The notes beneath the pieces are model-generated. The model worked only from the letters and a program-made list of their open reading frames with translations. It was not told where the DNA came from and did not search any database. From contig JAGKQI010000045.1 of NCBI GenBank assembly GCA_018806915.1, positions 558,001-622,000 of the forward strand: DNA of 64,000 nucleotides, read 5' to 3'. The stretch is from Phytophthora colocasiae (Eukaryota > Oomycota > Peronosporomycetes > Peronosporales > Peronosporaceae). This document shows, in pieces, positions 20,918-31,762 of this stretch. The position numbers and the translations under genes were made by a program. The first letter of the stretch is position 1; the number at the start of each line of letters is the position of its first letter.

Positions 20918-22581
20918 TGACATGATGTTAATTCCGATTTTCGAGCGACAGGTGGATATTACGTTACGATGTGATTGGTTATACTATGGGTTATAAGCGA
21001 AAGGGACTTTGGGACGCGGCCGCACCCGTGCGACATCTGTGGAAGATTGTGGATAAACCTTCGCCTGACTGTAAAGGGGCCCAAAGGACCAGAAGTGTAC
21101 TTCAGAGTGTGCACAACTCTGAAGATCAACTACACTCTGTCTGGTCACCGGACTTTCCCCGACGATGAGTGCCTAAGTTCTGGCGGAAAGTCTCTCAGAA
21201 GAACGTATCTCTGAGAGACCTCATCCCGTTACCGTCCAGCGCGACGATGGATGGTTCAAGGATTCACAACATATACCCGCAGAGACCAAGTATCGCGCGC
21301 CGGACGCCGCGCACCCGCGCAACCCTCAAGATCTTCATGTACGTTGTAGCATTGGTGCTCCGTACTCTGGTTACTTACTCAAAACTCTGGTATCTCTAAC
21401 TCTGAGTGACTAAGACTCTGAAAACCAAGTGATATCAGACTCTGAAACCACCGAAGATTCAAGACCATACTGAAACCAAGTGAACCCAAGTTCAAGTCAC
21501 GCATTCAAGTGATTACTGACCTGCACATCCCCCGTAATGACGTCTCTACCTGTCAACCCATCGAGATCGGCTGCACAGACTGCATACTGAGACCAAGTTA
21601 AAGTACCAGATGTATACAAAGACCAAGAGTACCTGAGATATGACGACTGACTGCATAAAGGACGCAAAAGACGACAAGAAGAAGAGAGTTACCAGAGATA
21701 TATGATAGTTATGAGGAAGATAAACGATAAACAGAGTTCAATTTGCTTGCTACTGCACAAGTCCGCTTGAGAGGTATTCAAGCCACTACGTCATCACGTA
21801 CGTCGTGTGATCTCCACCAAATTCAATCCCCTTAGGTGGAGATCAGGTAACGTAGAGATCTGAAAGGACCCGCCTATTCCATATCCTAGTTGGGTCGTTT
21901 GTTTTGTCTCTAGCGGTAGCCCATTTCATATTGATCGTTTGGACAGGCTCTGGAAACTAGACAGTCGTTTTCAGAGTGCAAGGTAGACTGTTATATAGCC
22001 GATTGTATTGGTTTATATTTTCCCTCTATATTAGAGGGTGGTGCGCGAACGTAAAGGGATACCAGACAGACCAGGTGTCTGGTAGTAAGTCCCTAGTTGA
22101 CCTGGAGTGTTAGCCCACCGTTCAAGGGCCTAGAAAGAATAAGAACGGCTGTATATATTTGTATATTTTCGAACTCTGTATATTGGTTGTTTATCTCTGA
22201 GAGTCAGGTATCTCGGTTCTGGATTTGTGATATTCAGACACCGAATTCAGACTTTCTCTGGTATATTAACCTCTTTTCGACCGCCGACTTCCTGGAAAAC
22301 ACTTTGGTTTCCAGAGATTCCGACTCCCGAACGCTCCTGGAAGGATTTTCCTGAATACCGACACCAGACTCCAAGGGAACCCCAACCTCTCTTCACAACA
22401 CATTCTCAGACTCCGGCGAGGGTCATATTTCCGAAGACAACGAACCCACGAGGATACCGCAAGGTACCACACGCCAACCTACCGTTGTACGGCTCTAAAA
22501 AACCCTTTTTCAGTAGTCGTATAACTAGGGTTCACTATACGCCCCCTGCTCCGCGACCAAAGTTTCACCGACTTCGCGACA
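20918..22581 (+). repeat. Gypsy-1 3' LTR
   Basis: This 1,664-bp LTR begins TGACATGATG and ends TTCGCGACA. It differs from the 5' LTR at two substitutions and one A insertion. It is followed by the CAGG duplication. Confidence 0.95.
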
Positions 22582-22585
22582 CAGG

Positions 22586-25480
22586 TGTCAGGACAATTGG
22601 CATAGTCGGAGTCTGTGTAGGCTATCAAATGGTCAGCTAGACTGCTAGCTTCAACCAACATTGATCCACCAAGCAGCAGACCTAGGTCAGTTGTACCAGC
22701 TAGATATTTTAGACCTTTCACCACTGCTTTCCAGTGTAACACGCTAGGCCGGGGCGAGTGCCGACCATAAGGTACATTAGACTGCCTACAACTTCTCTGT
22801 ATGGAAAATTGTTCATAGCCTTCCTCTCTTCTTGGGTCTGAGGCTCCATGGTTGAAGCTGCGGTCCGAGGGCGTCGCGTGGGGTATGAGACAAGATCTTT
22901 GAACTTATCGAGGACATTTGTGGCATACGTTTGATGGTGAATGAATATTGTTCGGACTTCACGTTCCGTTCAATGGACCAGCCGAGAATGTACTTTACCT
23001 CCCCTAAATCAGTCATTGAAAATCTGTGTTTCAGGGCCGATTTAATACGGCCGAGAGTGGGTGCAATGATAAGCCGATCGTCCACGTAGACAGCAATGTA
23101 GCATACTTGGCCATCAAAAGTTGCCATAAAGACGCAGCTATCTTTAATCAATTTGTAAAAGCCGAGACTGTCAAGGAAGGCGCACAGTACAGTGTCTGAT
23201 ACCAAATACGGGGTGCTTGTTTAAGGCCGTAAAGGCTCTTGAGGAGTTTGCTCTTGGCCAGCAGCAGCGAAACATTCGGGCTGGGCCATGTATTTTTCTT
23301 CCGAGAGGTAGCCATTTAAGAAGGCTGTCTTCACATCCATCTGATGAACCTCGTAGTCTAGTAATGCTGCTGTGACCAGGAGGAGGCGTAGGACCTCCAT
23401 CCTGATAATAGGAGAGAAGATCTCGTTGTAGCCAATGCCATATTGCTGTAGAAAGCCTTTAATAAGTAGGCGTGCCTTAAACCGGTCGATTTCACCCGGG
23501 CCGGTGTACTTCACAACGAAGACCCACCGGTTTTGGAGAACACGGCGGCATTTGGGTGGAGGAACCAGAGCACGTTTCAATGTTCATGAGTGACGCAAAT
23601 TCAGATTCCGCAGCAGTTCTCCATTGTTTAGCATACGGGGGATTTCATTGCGGATTTATAGGACTTTGGCTCAGCCACATACCGAATAGCAAGCAGACTA
23701 AGAGTTTGAGTTGTACGTTCATTTTTTTCTTGAGTATCCTCCTCTGACGTCAGCTCTGTAAGGTTGACTGCTTCCTCGTATCGAGGTCGTTTAGCAGAGG
23801 ACTGTGGAGGTGTCGAAGGCGATTCCGTTACAAAAGAATAGATGATTTCGCCGCGGTCATTAGCATCAGTGGCATCGTTCAGCGGAGTCAAAATCGCTGC
23901 AGGTGTTATATGGGTGGGACATCAGGTCCGACCTTCGGGGGACTGCTTGTTCCGACCCATGGGGTTGGCTGGTTTGGATATTCGACATGGGACTATCACC
24001 AGACGAGGCAGTATCAATCAGATGAGCCGGTAGCGGCAATGTGACGGGTGCGTCGTCGACATCCTCAAGGGTTGGAAAGCTGTCTTCCTGAAAGACGACG
24101 TCACGGCTGTAAACGATGGCCTTCGTCGAAACGTCCATGTGGCGATACCCCTTTTTGTGACTAGAAATGTCTAGATATAGACAGAGCTTTGATCGTGCGT
24201 CTAGCTTATCCCTGTAGATATCATTGATGTGTGCATATGCAGCACACCCAAACACCTTCAGGTACTGCACACTCAGTTTGCGATAGTACCATAGCTCATA
24301 GGGGCTGCAAGTGTAGTCGGTGCATGTTAAGTAGTGTAGTCACGTGACTGACACATTCTGCACAGAGCGTTTTGAGGAGTTTGGCATCAAGTTGGAGGGC
24401 ACGTACACGTTCCACAATCGTGAGCGTGCGTCGCTCAGCGACGCCGTTTTGCTGTGGTGTGTATGCGGTAAATTGCGCATGAGTTCCGTATCGTTTAAAG
24501 ACTATGCGGTCTAGCTTCTCGTACTTCTTTGCATTATTATAGCTTGAAGGACCTGAACATCCAAGTCCGAAGTAGGACCTGGATATTCTAGGATGTGCAC
24601 ATCAGAGCGGAAGATGTTTAAGGTTTTCATTCTGAAGTCTTCGTAGCAAGAGTAAAAATGGCAACGGGTTTTAATAGGGTACGCAAACAGTAACGTCATC
24701 AATGAAGACGACAAAGTAGCGGCAACCGCTGAGACTAGAAGCGGTAGTGGCCCACAGATATCAGAATGAACTTTTTGCAACGGCATTGAAGCACATTCAA
24801 CACGTCGCAAGTCGCAGCGTCGGGCTGCTAAAGAGAAGCTCGTGCCACTGTCTTCCTGCCACCTCCGTCGCATGGAGGCGCAGACCAAGTCATTCCTGAT
24901 GAAGGCGATGGACAACACGCACATACGTCTGGCCAAGAACCTCACCACGACATACGACACCTTCCAAGCTATCTGCAAGAAGTACGAGGGTGCCGCGTTC
25001 CATGGCGACACGTACTATATTCTACACTTCCTCACGGAAACAAAGTACGATGAAGGAAGTGACGTGAATGAGTTCTTTCTCATCCTCGAAGACATGATGC
25101 GAGCCGCGTCTAACGCGACCGAATCGGTCCTTGCCGACTGCGAAAACGAGCGTATCGGGGAGGGTGGCTTGGGCTTCGCGCTGTTCTTGGCATCTTCTTC
25201 GCCGCCGGACGCGTCTTCGTCAGAGATTTGCTCGTAGTCGACGGGTTGCGAGTCATAGTCGGCTGGTGAGGAGACCGTAGCGCCACCATCGGCAGAGTCT
25301 ACGGACGAGTCTTTGTCATCGTCGTCGCTGCTTAACGCGTCGTTGTCCTTCTTCGTGACGAAACCGAGCAGGTGCTTGCCATCAAGCGATGCCATCACTC
25401 AGGTCTTCCACATGTCGTAGTTCCTTGAGCCAGAATGTCGAGGGAAGTCGTCACTTGAGGCTCGGCTGGGACTCTTAACC
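22586..25480 (-). pseudogene. copia polyprotein, main part (degenerate)
   Basis: This is the Ty1/copia element interrupted by Gypsy-1, read on the minus strand. From its 5' end it has a Gag N-terminus with DGKHLLGFVTKKDND followed by an acidic serine stretch (to about 25150); an integrase start with VHSDICGPLP (about 24770) and YTPQQNGVAER (about 24450); KVFGCAAYAHI (about 24260); the linker EPKSYKSAMKSP; reverse transcriptase with RWVFVVKYTG, VHQMDVKTAFLNG and the YVDD box (VYVDDRLIIAP, about 23090); then the RNase H start YTDSDYANCPDT at the junction. The frame is broken at least six times. The protease and most of Gag are missing, and part of Gag is inverted. Confidence 0.88.
24800..25145 (+). 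other. Inverted copia Gag segment inside the copia pseudogene
   Basis: On the plus strand, opposite to the rest of this copia, the frame reads HLRRMEAQTKSFLMKAMDN and then KYEGAAFHGDTYYI and ASNATES. The same Gag piece is seen in normal order in the copia at 63590-63850. The segment is therefore a small local inversion of about 340 bp, with sequence lost on either side. Boundaries are approximate. Confidence 0.75.
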
Positions 25481-25685
25481 TGTTGCGGGGGCAGACTTTA
25501 GCGGGACGTTGTAGAAATATTGAAAAAGAAGAAGTGATATTAGGAGCTTGTGTGCCCATTAGTTTGTTGTATGTCATAGCTAAAAAGTCAGTGAAGAATC
25601 GTCTTTACCAACCATTTCACCGAAACTTTTTTTTGTGAAAACCTGTAGTACATAATATGCACTAACGTGAGTCGTCAGAGCCATT
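25481..25685 (-). repeat. copia 5' LTR, minus strand (part)
   Basis: On the minus strand it ends GCAACA, followed by GGTTAAGAGTCCC, a decayed primer site. It matches the inverted LTR at 4597-4831. The outer edge near 25685 is estimated from where similarity stops. The element lies about 250 bp upstream of the SWEET1 transcription start and could affect its promoter. Confidence 0.65.
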
Positions 25686-26009
25686 GTTTCCTGGACCGCT
25701 TCTACTCGAGTTTTTGCGTCACTGCTTTTTGGTGACGCACGGTACAATAGGACCCCCAAGCTGAACATGAAAATTGCATGGACAGCAGCGTCTAGTGTCG
25801 CTGCTATCCACCCACCAACGCAGCGATGTCGTTTCCGGAATAGTTCTCTATAGCATTGGCAATTGGCCTGCGTCGTTGCGACACTTAAACTCAATTGAGC
25901 TGGACACTTTTGAGTGATCTCTTGGCCTTGTGATCTGCTTTCATTGTTCATTTTACCGCAAAGAGCTCAAAGCAGCCCAACTCCATTAGATTTATTTACG
26001 CAGAACACA
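25686..26009 (+). promoter_or_regulatory. SWEET1 promoter with oomycete Inr
   Basis: This is the upstream region of SWEET1. TTTCATTGTTCATTTTACC at about 25939-25957 fits the oomycete initiator (TCATT, spacer, CATTT), which places transcription start about 65 bp before the ATG. No other gene is seen here. Confidence 0.5.
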
Positions 26010-26911
26010 ATGTCCAAAGACACAGCAGTCCTGATCTTCCGGATTCTATCCGGTATCGCCACAACTTGCATGGTCTCCAGTCCGTCGCTGCTCATGTACA
26101 AGATCCACAAGCAAAAGCACGTCGGTGTCGCGTCAGTCTTCCCACTCGCAGCTCTTCTCGCCAACTCACACGTCTGGTACATCAATCCCTTAACGTTATC
26201 TGCATACAGGTTACTTGCCTACCCTACTGTGTTGTTAGGATGATGTATGGCTACCTTGAGGATATGTGGTTCCCTGTATTCTCCTGCTTCCTGTACGGAG
26301 AGTTCTGCGCTGTTATTTTCTTAACCGTGTACACCTACTACTGTGCCGACAAATGCTACGTGATCCGAACTCTGTCTGTATTCCTTACGGTGCTCGGTCT
26401 CATCACAATCTACGCTGTGGTGGGTGGTCTGGGCTACACTAGCCAGTCAACCAAGAGCGTCAGTACTGTACTCGGTATCTTTGCTGACTGCGCTGGTATC
26501 AGCTTGTACGGTGCTCCTATGGAGAAGCTTTTCCAGGTTCTGAAGCACAAAACTGCAGTCTTCATCAATGTACACATGGTGTACGCTGGCATCGCGAACA
26601 ACATTGTGTGGCTGACCTACGGCATCCTCATCACGAACTGGTTCATCATGTTCATCAACATCCTCTTCATAACGGTCAACACGTTCACCATGTGCCTGTA
26701 TGTCAAGTATGACCCCAAGACACACCCGTTACAGGACGGTTGGGACGCGGACAATGACGAGAACGAGCAACAGATCTCCGTTACCATCGAGGTGGCACCG
26801 CATCTGGAGGCTAAGGCGTCCAAGAAGTCACTTACGAATATGCCCAGTCCAGAGTATTCGTGTTTGTCATCGCCACTTGAAGATGTACGAGGCAGTAAAC
26901 TAGAGAACTAA
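26010..26911 (+). CDS. SWEET (MtN3/saliva) sugar transporter 1
   Basis: This is a predicted seven-helix sugar uniporter of the plasma or vacuolar membrane. Exons are 26010-26176 and 26239-26911, with a 62-bp GT-AG intron that splits a tryptophan codon (TG|G). The joined frame is 840 nt and gives 279 residues. The first MtN3 repeat is in MSKDTAVLIFRIL through FPLAALLANSHVW. The second has GVLGIFADCAG-like spacing with APMEKLFQVLKHK and NNIVWLTYGIL. The cytosolic tail begins KYDPKTHPLQDGWDAD. The conserved tail ending (PSPEYSCLSSP) is shared with its tandem neighbour. The frame is intact. Confidence 0.93.
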
Positions 26912-27506
26912 CAAAAAGTGCGTCTTTGTTCATATGTATGTTTTGGACGTCTACGCCACAAATGCCGATGCGAAATGGTGCCAGTCCGAGCACGCACTTG
27001 TCCGTTGCAAAAACAGCGGATGCATCAGGAAGAAACGCAGCCAGGAGACTCGCATGTAAAACTGGGCTTTGCTGGCGAGCTTTGTTCGCGAGGCGACTTC
27101 GTATGTATGTCTTCGAGGTTAACTGCGGCAAATCGAACGACCTGCAGAAATTCTGACTGTTTTACATGGTCGCAGCACTGCAATTCGTGCTAGGCTAGCA
27201 CGCTGCTAGCATATTTGAAAAGGCACGCAATGTAGCGGTTTGACCGCGTTTCTTGCGTGTTCTTCGCCTCTGTGCTGCTTCGACTTCAGCTGGGCCTAGA
27301 CACGCACGAGCACCATTCCTCATTTGACATCCGTTGTTGTCAGGCAAAAGCGCTCAATTGACACAGTTTGAGTGCTCATGTGACGAGCCGCTGCTTGGTG
27401 CGACAGCTACGCTAATTTGTTGTGCTTGACTTGCGATGGATTTCTCAACCAGTCACAATGGTGTACACTTATGCAGCCCTCGCCATTTCTGTAGTCCAAA
27501 CTCGTT
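26912..27506. other. Intergenic between SWEET1 and SWEET2
   Basis: This holds the 3' end of SWEET1 and the promoter of SWEET2. The open frames here are short and overlap on both strands. I see no supported gene. Confidence 0.6.
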
Positions 27507-27522
27507 GCTCATTATCACATTC
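27507..27522 (+). promoter_or_regulatory. SWEET2 oomycete Inr
   Basis: GCTCATTATCACATTC closely fits the oomycete initiator consensus as I recall it (GCTCATTYYNCAWTTT). It lies 83 bp before the SWEET2 ATG and is likely the transcription start. Confidence 0.6.
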
Positions 27523-27604
27523 GCTGCTTAGGCCTCACAACCAAAGCATTAGACCGAACCGTTTCCTGAAAAGCGGTATCACTTCAAGTACTTTACCATA
27601 CAAG

Positions 27605-28566
27605 ATGTCCCACGCAGTGGCGGTGCTCGTATTCCGCATCCTCGCCGGTTGCTCGTATCTGGTTATGCTTACCAGTCCGTCTCTGAATATCTACCGGGTC
27701 TACAAAGCCAAGAGCGTCGGCGTACAGTCCATCTTTCCACTCGTTTCATTGCTCGCAAACTCGCATATCTGGTGCGTACAACTTGCTCTGCAATCTAGAA
27801 TTTCGGTTGGACTAACTTATTTTACTGCATCTACAGGATGATGTACGGTTATCTTGCCAAGATTTACTTCCCCGTCTTTTCTTGCTTCCTCGTCGGAGAC
27901 TTCGCCGCTATCATCTACCTGTCCATTTACTACCGCTATTCAGACAACCGTGGCTACGTCGTTCGCTCCATCGCGACCACAGTCGTTATTATCGCGATCC
28001 TGAGCGCGTACGCTATCGTCGGCGGTCTAGGTTACACAAACCAGTCTCGTCACGGCGTCAGCACTGTACTCGGCTTCTTCGCTGACGTTGCCAGTCTGTG
28101 TCTATACTGCGCGCCAATGGAGAAGCTATTCCAAGTTCTCAAGCACAAGTCTGCGGCGTTCATCAACCTGCCCATGGTGCTTGCTGGCTATGCCAACAAC
28201 ATGATCTGGTTGACTTATGGCTCTCTGATCCAGAACTGGTTCATGATTTCCATCAACATTTTCTTCTTCTCCATGAGTACCTTCACGCTCGTGTTGTACC
28301 ACATATACGACCCTAAGACGCATCCGCTAAAGGATGGCTGGGATACAAACACGAACGACAACTCGGAGGACGACGACGTCAGATTCAAATCTCTGTGGAC
28401 GCTTCGGACAAGAGCAACAAAAACTTCAACCTGCCCAGTCCTCAATACGAGGCAATGCGTTCCCCCATTGCACCTGTCCGCACAGATTAGAGAAAATATA
28501 CGTACTTCGACTAGCGTTGGGCAGAATAAATGGCTGGTTAAAACCCGAATTGGTTATAAGTTATAA
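27605..28566 (+). CDS. SWEET sugar transporter 2 with altered C-terminus
   Basis: This is the tandem paralogue of SWEET1. Exons are 27605-27771 and 27837-28566, with a 65-bp intron at the same place and phase as in SWEET1. All seven helices are readable (MSHAVAVLVFRILAG, NNMIWLTYGSLIQNWF, YDPKTHPLKDGWD). After about 28385 the frame departs from the family. The alternative frame gives ISVDASDKSNKNFNLPSPQ and PIAPVRTD with a stop at 28488-28490, matching the SWEET1 tail. A 1-nt shift thus replaces the native tail, and the current frame runs on to 28566, the last 55 bp being hAT-like element sequence. The transport domain is unaffected. Confidence 0.88.
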
Positions 28567-28724
28567 CTTATAACCAGGAAAAAACCAGCCGGATTGGTGC
28601 CGAAAACTGCCGAAAACATAAAACGGCCTAATTCGGAGCGATGTTTTATTTATTCTTTACCTCGCAGCGGCCATCTTTTAGGAGGCCTTGGAGGTCATGA
28701 CCGACGACGGCCCACTAGGGCGAA

Positions 28725-29018
28725 ATGATGAGGCCCGGACTCTCACTTTCCAGAAGAGCACTCGTTCCAGTCCACACCATGGCTCGACCGCAAAAGTCAG
28801 TATGGAGACTTTACGGCACCATCGTAGCGAAAGGTCCTGGCAAGGCATACCCTGACGTCAGGTGCAAGAACTGCGACGTCGACATAAAGAATGGTCATAG
28901 GAAGGTAATGCACGTCCTAGTATCGCATGTAGCTGCCAGCCATATGAGTCATGTGCCTTCGTCTTCCGGCGCGGCGCTTGAGACTCTTGGTCTCTCTCTG
29001 CACGAGGCTGCTCCCTGA
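28725..29018 (+). CDS. BED zinc-finger fragment in hAT-like element
   Basis: This 97-residue frame includes SVWRLYGTIVAKG, CKNCDVDIKNG and HVLVSHVAASH, the aromatic start and C-x2-C ... H-x(n)-H pattern of BED fingers, which bind hAT ends. A second ATG at 28779 (MARPQKS) may be the better start. The frame stops just before the Harbinger insertion. No further transposase sequence is found on the far side. Confidence 0.6.
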   Translation: MMRPGLSLSRRALVPVHTMARPQKSVWRLYGTIVAKGPGKAYPDVRCKNCDVDIKNGHRKVMHVLVSHVAASHMSHVPSSSGAALETLGLSLHEAAP

Positions 29019-29357
29019 GCCCGCGCTAAGGGTCGGTCTTAGCAAAACAATAACGGTGGATTTGCCTCCTGGGGCCCAATAGAATCTCGTCCTTGCAGAT
29101 GTTGGTGGACGCCACATGTGCCCGCTTGTTGGAATCAGATCCACGTCCACAGCGCAAAATTAGGGGTAGTGGACGTGGACGGAGAGTGGCCGGAGGGATG
29201 ACCCACCTCATGAGGTGTGCCACTTGAACGGTATAGCTATCGATGGGATAGAATCGTATCTTTAGCAAGACAAGGACGAGCTCCCATGATCATTCTGATT
29301 TTCTCTCAACAGGTCTCACCTGTCCCAGTCACAGCTCAACCACCTGCGTCTGCCAGA

Positions 29358-30491
29358 ATGTCTGCCGATCGCTCTACACCCTCTACAACAAGGACGGTCG
29401 TCAAAAGAACAGTTGAAGCTCATCCTACCCCAGCTATGAGTATCGGAGATCTTCTCTATTGCGACGCGATGTCAGCAGAGGAGACGGAATCAAGATTGGC
29501 GACACTTGGCGCCAAGCAATTGCGAACGGAATGCTACTTGCGGCATCTTCGCATCATCAAGAAAGGACCAGACGCCAATGATCACAAGCTTGGTTACATT
29601 GCGCTTCTGATGCAACAGAAGTGCGCTTTTGCTGAAATGCAGCGGCTAGCAGTTGAAGAAGGACCGAGCAAGGCTTTGGCTTTACCAGTGGAAGGTGCTA
29701 GGCGTCGCACTCGTCATTGCATGCTGCGACTGTTGAATGTCATGTTTTCCGACGAGTTCGTCAGTCGAATAGACGAAATCGATCGCAGACCGACTCGTGC
29801 AGAGCTAGATTCCAACGAAATCCATGCTAACTCCTCCTTCTGGACGGACTTTCACGCCACTTTCGTGAAGCCAAGAGCGGATCTAGATAAACTAGCGTCG
29901 AATCTCGCTGCTTTCTCGAAGTGCAATCCAGGGTTCATTGTTCGCCATGACGCCTCCAAGCTTCGCGAAATGTGGAAGGACGTTTCAGCTCGATATGCTC
30001 TTGCCCTCGCAAATTCTCGCGTATCTGGAATGCACGATAACGACTTCTTCGCTTACTGTTCTGGAAAGATCGATGTATTGTACATGCAAGAGTGGCTGGA
30101 GACCAAACCAGGTCTCTTAGAGGCTGTCGAAGGGAAACTACCAAAACGAGCACGGCTAAATACCATGCAGACAGAAAGCGACAGCGAAAGTGACGCCCAG
30201 CCGAAATCTAAGAAGCATCGCTCTACGAAGAACCCTACCAAGGTCGACCGCGAGTTAATTGACGGTATTTTGGATACCCTCCGTTCGAACAACTCCACAG
30301 CCGAAGCACTCGAACAGGATTGCCGATTTGCACAGCTTGTTGCTTCGTTAAGCTCGCTGATGGCACTACGAGAGCGAATGTTATCTGCCCTCCAAGGCAT
30401 CTACACTGCAGCAGATCTGGAGGAAGTTAACGCAGACATTGCTCACGTGCGAGCTAAAAAGAAAGCTATGTTAAGCACTAGTGGGTCCTGA
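29358..30491 (+). CDS. Harbinger Myb/SANT-like accessory protein
   Basis: This is the second protein of Harbinger elements, which in studied members helps bind the ends and bring the transposase to the nucleus. From the ATG at 29358 it has 377 residues. The frame is open to 29217 without an ATG and has an AG-like acceptor (CTCAACAG) at about 29304-29311, so a short 5' exon is possible. The middle has SSFWTDFHATFVKPRADLDK, KLREMWKDVSARY and a cysteine-containing DNDFFAYCSGKIDVLYM segment, similar in layout to the trihelix/Myb-like partner. A basic patch PKSKKHRSTK near the C-terminus could be a nuclear signal. It faces the transposase gene 20 bp away. Confidence 0.75.
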   Translation: MSADRSTPSTTRTVVKRTVEAHPTPAMSIGDLLYCDAMSAEETESRLATLGAKQLRTECYLRHLRIIKKGPDANDHKLGYIALLMQQKCAFAEMQRLAVEEGPSKALALPVEGARRRTRHCMLRLLNVMFSDEFVSRIDEIDRRPTRAELDSNEIHANSSFWTDFHATFVKPRADLDKLASNLAAFSKCNPGFIVRHDASKLREMWKDVSARYALALANSRVSGMHDNDFFAYCSGKIDVLYMQEWLETKPGLLEAVEGKLPKRARLNTMQTESDSESDAQPKSKKHRSTKNPTKVDRELIDGILDTLRSNNSTAEALEQDCRFAQLVASLSSLMALRERMLSALQGIYTAADLEEVNADIAHVRAKKKAMLSTSGS

Positions 30492-30511
30492 ATGACTTAA
30501 GATCAAGAAAT

Positions 30512-31762
30512 CTACAGTTGATTGCGTCTAAGGTTTGATTGTGGTCTCAAAGTGTTGTTAGCACGGAGTAGTTGAACGATGTAGTCTCTTGTATAGCTTT
30601 GGCCATGTTCGACACCAATGTCGCTGGACATATAACCCATAAGATTGGCCACGTCGTTGACGTGTCGAGATTGCTCGCCTACGCGGAGCGGGCGAATACG
30701 CTCATCAAAAATGCTGAAGTCGTTGTCGGTAATCATGCGCCTATTGATGACAAAGTTATGAAGTATCATAGCGGTGTATATAGTCTTCGACGTATTCATC
30801 AGGTTACGTTCAAGCGGGGCACGGAAAATTCTCCACTTAGTCGTTAGGAGCCCAAAGGCCATCTCAATCCTTATACGAAGTTGACTCGCGTGAAAGTTGA
30901 AGGAGTCATGATACTCATCAACAATTTGGTTGCGAGTGAATGGAGTGAGTAGGTGTTCGCCTACCGGATACGCATTGTCACCTATGATGTACATGCCTGT
31001 CGGAAGCGAATCAAGCATCCGAGCCACTCCAGTATCGCGAAAAGCGCGCGCATCATTTGTGCTGCCGGGAAAACTCGCATCGACCGCTGTGAACCGACAG
31101 TGTGCATCGCACACGGCCTGAACATTAATACCGGGACACGCGTAGTGCCCGCTGTAGTAGCGTCCGGTACCCACGTCTCCCGCGTCGTCGGCACTTGGAG
31201 ACTTGATAACACATAGCCAACCGTCCACGCAACCAATACACCCCCGTATCACCCCACCAGAACTGATGTCTCTAAAATCCTTCATTGCTATCTCGCGATC
31301 TGTGTCGTTGCTAGGGAACTCAATCTGCAGTTCACGAATACCGAGAATGACATTCATTGTAGCGTCGATGACTCGATAGTACGAGGACCTACTAATTCCA
31401 ACGGTACGGCGGATATCAAGGTATGATCCTCCGGCGAGATAGCGCAGGGTAGTCATGAGCATAATTGGAGCTGAGATGGGATCTTCTCCACTCGAGTTGG
31501 TTGAACGAAGCTCGTCTACCTCAAGCTGTGACAACAGAATACCCAGCAAGCACGAAAAGCTCTCGGCATTCATCCGAAACGTTCGCTCGAACATGTTTTC
31601 GTTGAGCAACATCTCGATTTCAGCATCAACGTCGACACGTCGACGTGAAACACGTGCTCTTCGAGATCGCTGAAGAAGTGCAACTAGAAGCACTCCGAGC
31701 TGTGCGTTGTGTCGAGCACGGTTGCGTCGTGCGATGCGGATTAGATCACGGGTCGATAGCAT
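30512..31762 (-). CDS. PIF/Harbinger DDE transposase
   Basis: This is a nuclease of the DDE_Tnp_4 family that excises and inserts the element. It has 416 residues from the ATG at 31762. Catalytic motifs are GCIGCVDGW (D180), GDNAYPVGEH (D262) and RIRIEMAFGLL (E300). FPGSTNDARAF lies between the first two and HNFVINRRM follows the last. An N-terminal helix-turn-helix-like segment (DIRRTVGISRSSYYRVID) is at about 116-133. The length is normal for the family and there is no internal stop or frameshift. Confidence 0.93.
   Translation of the reverse strand: MLSTRDLIRIARRNRARHNAQLGVLLVALLQRSRRARVSRRRVDVDAEIEMLLNENMFERTFRMNAESFSCLLGILLSQLEVDELRSTNSSGEDPISAPIMLMTTLRYLAGGSYLDIRRTVGISRSSYYRVIDATMNVILGIRELQIEFPSNDTDREIAMKDFRDISSGGVIRGCIGCVDGWLCVIKSPSADDAGDVGTGRYYSGHYACPGINVQAVCDAHCRFTAVDASFPGSTNDARAFRDTGVARMLDSLPTGMYIIGDNAYPVGEHLLTPFTRNQIVDEYHDSFNFHASQLRIRIEMAFGLLTTKWRIFRAPLERNLMNTSKTIYTAMILHNFVINRRMITDNDFSIFDERIRPLRVGEQSRHVNDVANLMGYMSSDIGVEHGQSYTRDYIVQLLRANNTLRPQSNLRRNQL

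Larger units (their letters stand above)
7061..22581 (+). mobile_element. Gypsy-1: Ty3/gypsy chromodomain retrotransposon
   Basis: This is a complete 15.5-kb LTR element. The LTRs are 7061-8723 and 20918-22581, each starting TG and ending CA, with CAGG duplicated at 7057-7060 and 22582-22585. The order is LTR, primer site, gag (8817), protease (13118), reverse transcriptase (14488), RNase H-integrase-chromodomain (to 18766), an antisense ORF (19152-20862), polypurine tract, LTR. By eye the LTRs differ at two substitutions (7391/21248 and 7999/21857) and one A-run indel, so insertion was recent. The only clear lesion in pol is one extra base near 16268-16270. The element is saturated with CTCTGAA-like oligomers. 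Confidence 0.95.

Noticed and set aside
4597..25685. The LTR pieces at 4597 and 25481 as the two LTRs of one copia element
   Set aside because: They are in inverted orientation, whereas the LTRs of one element must be direct repeats.
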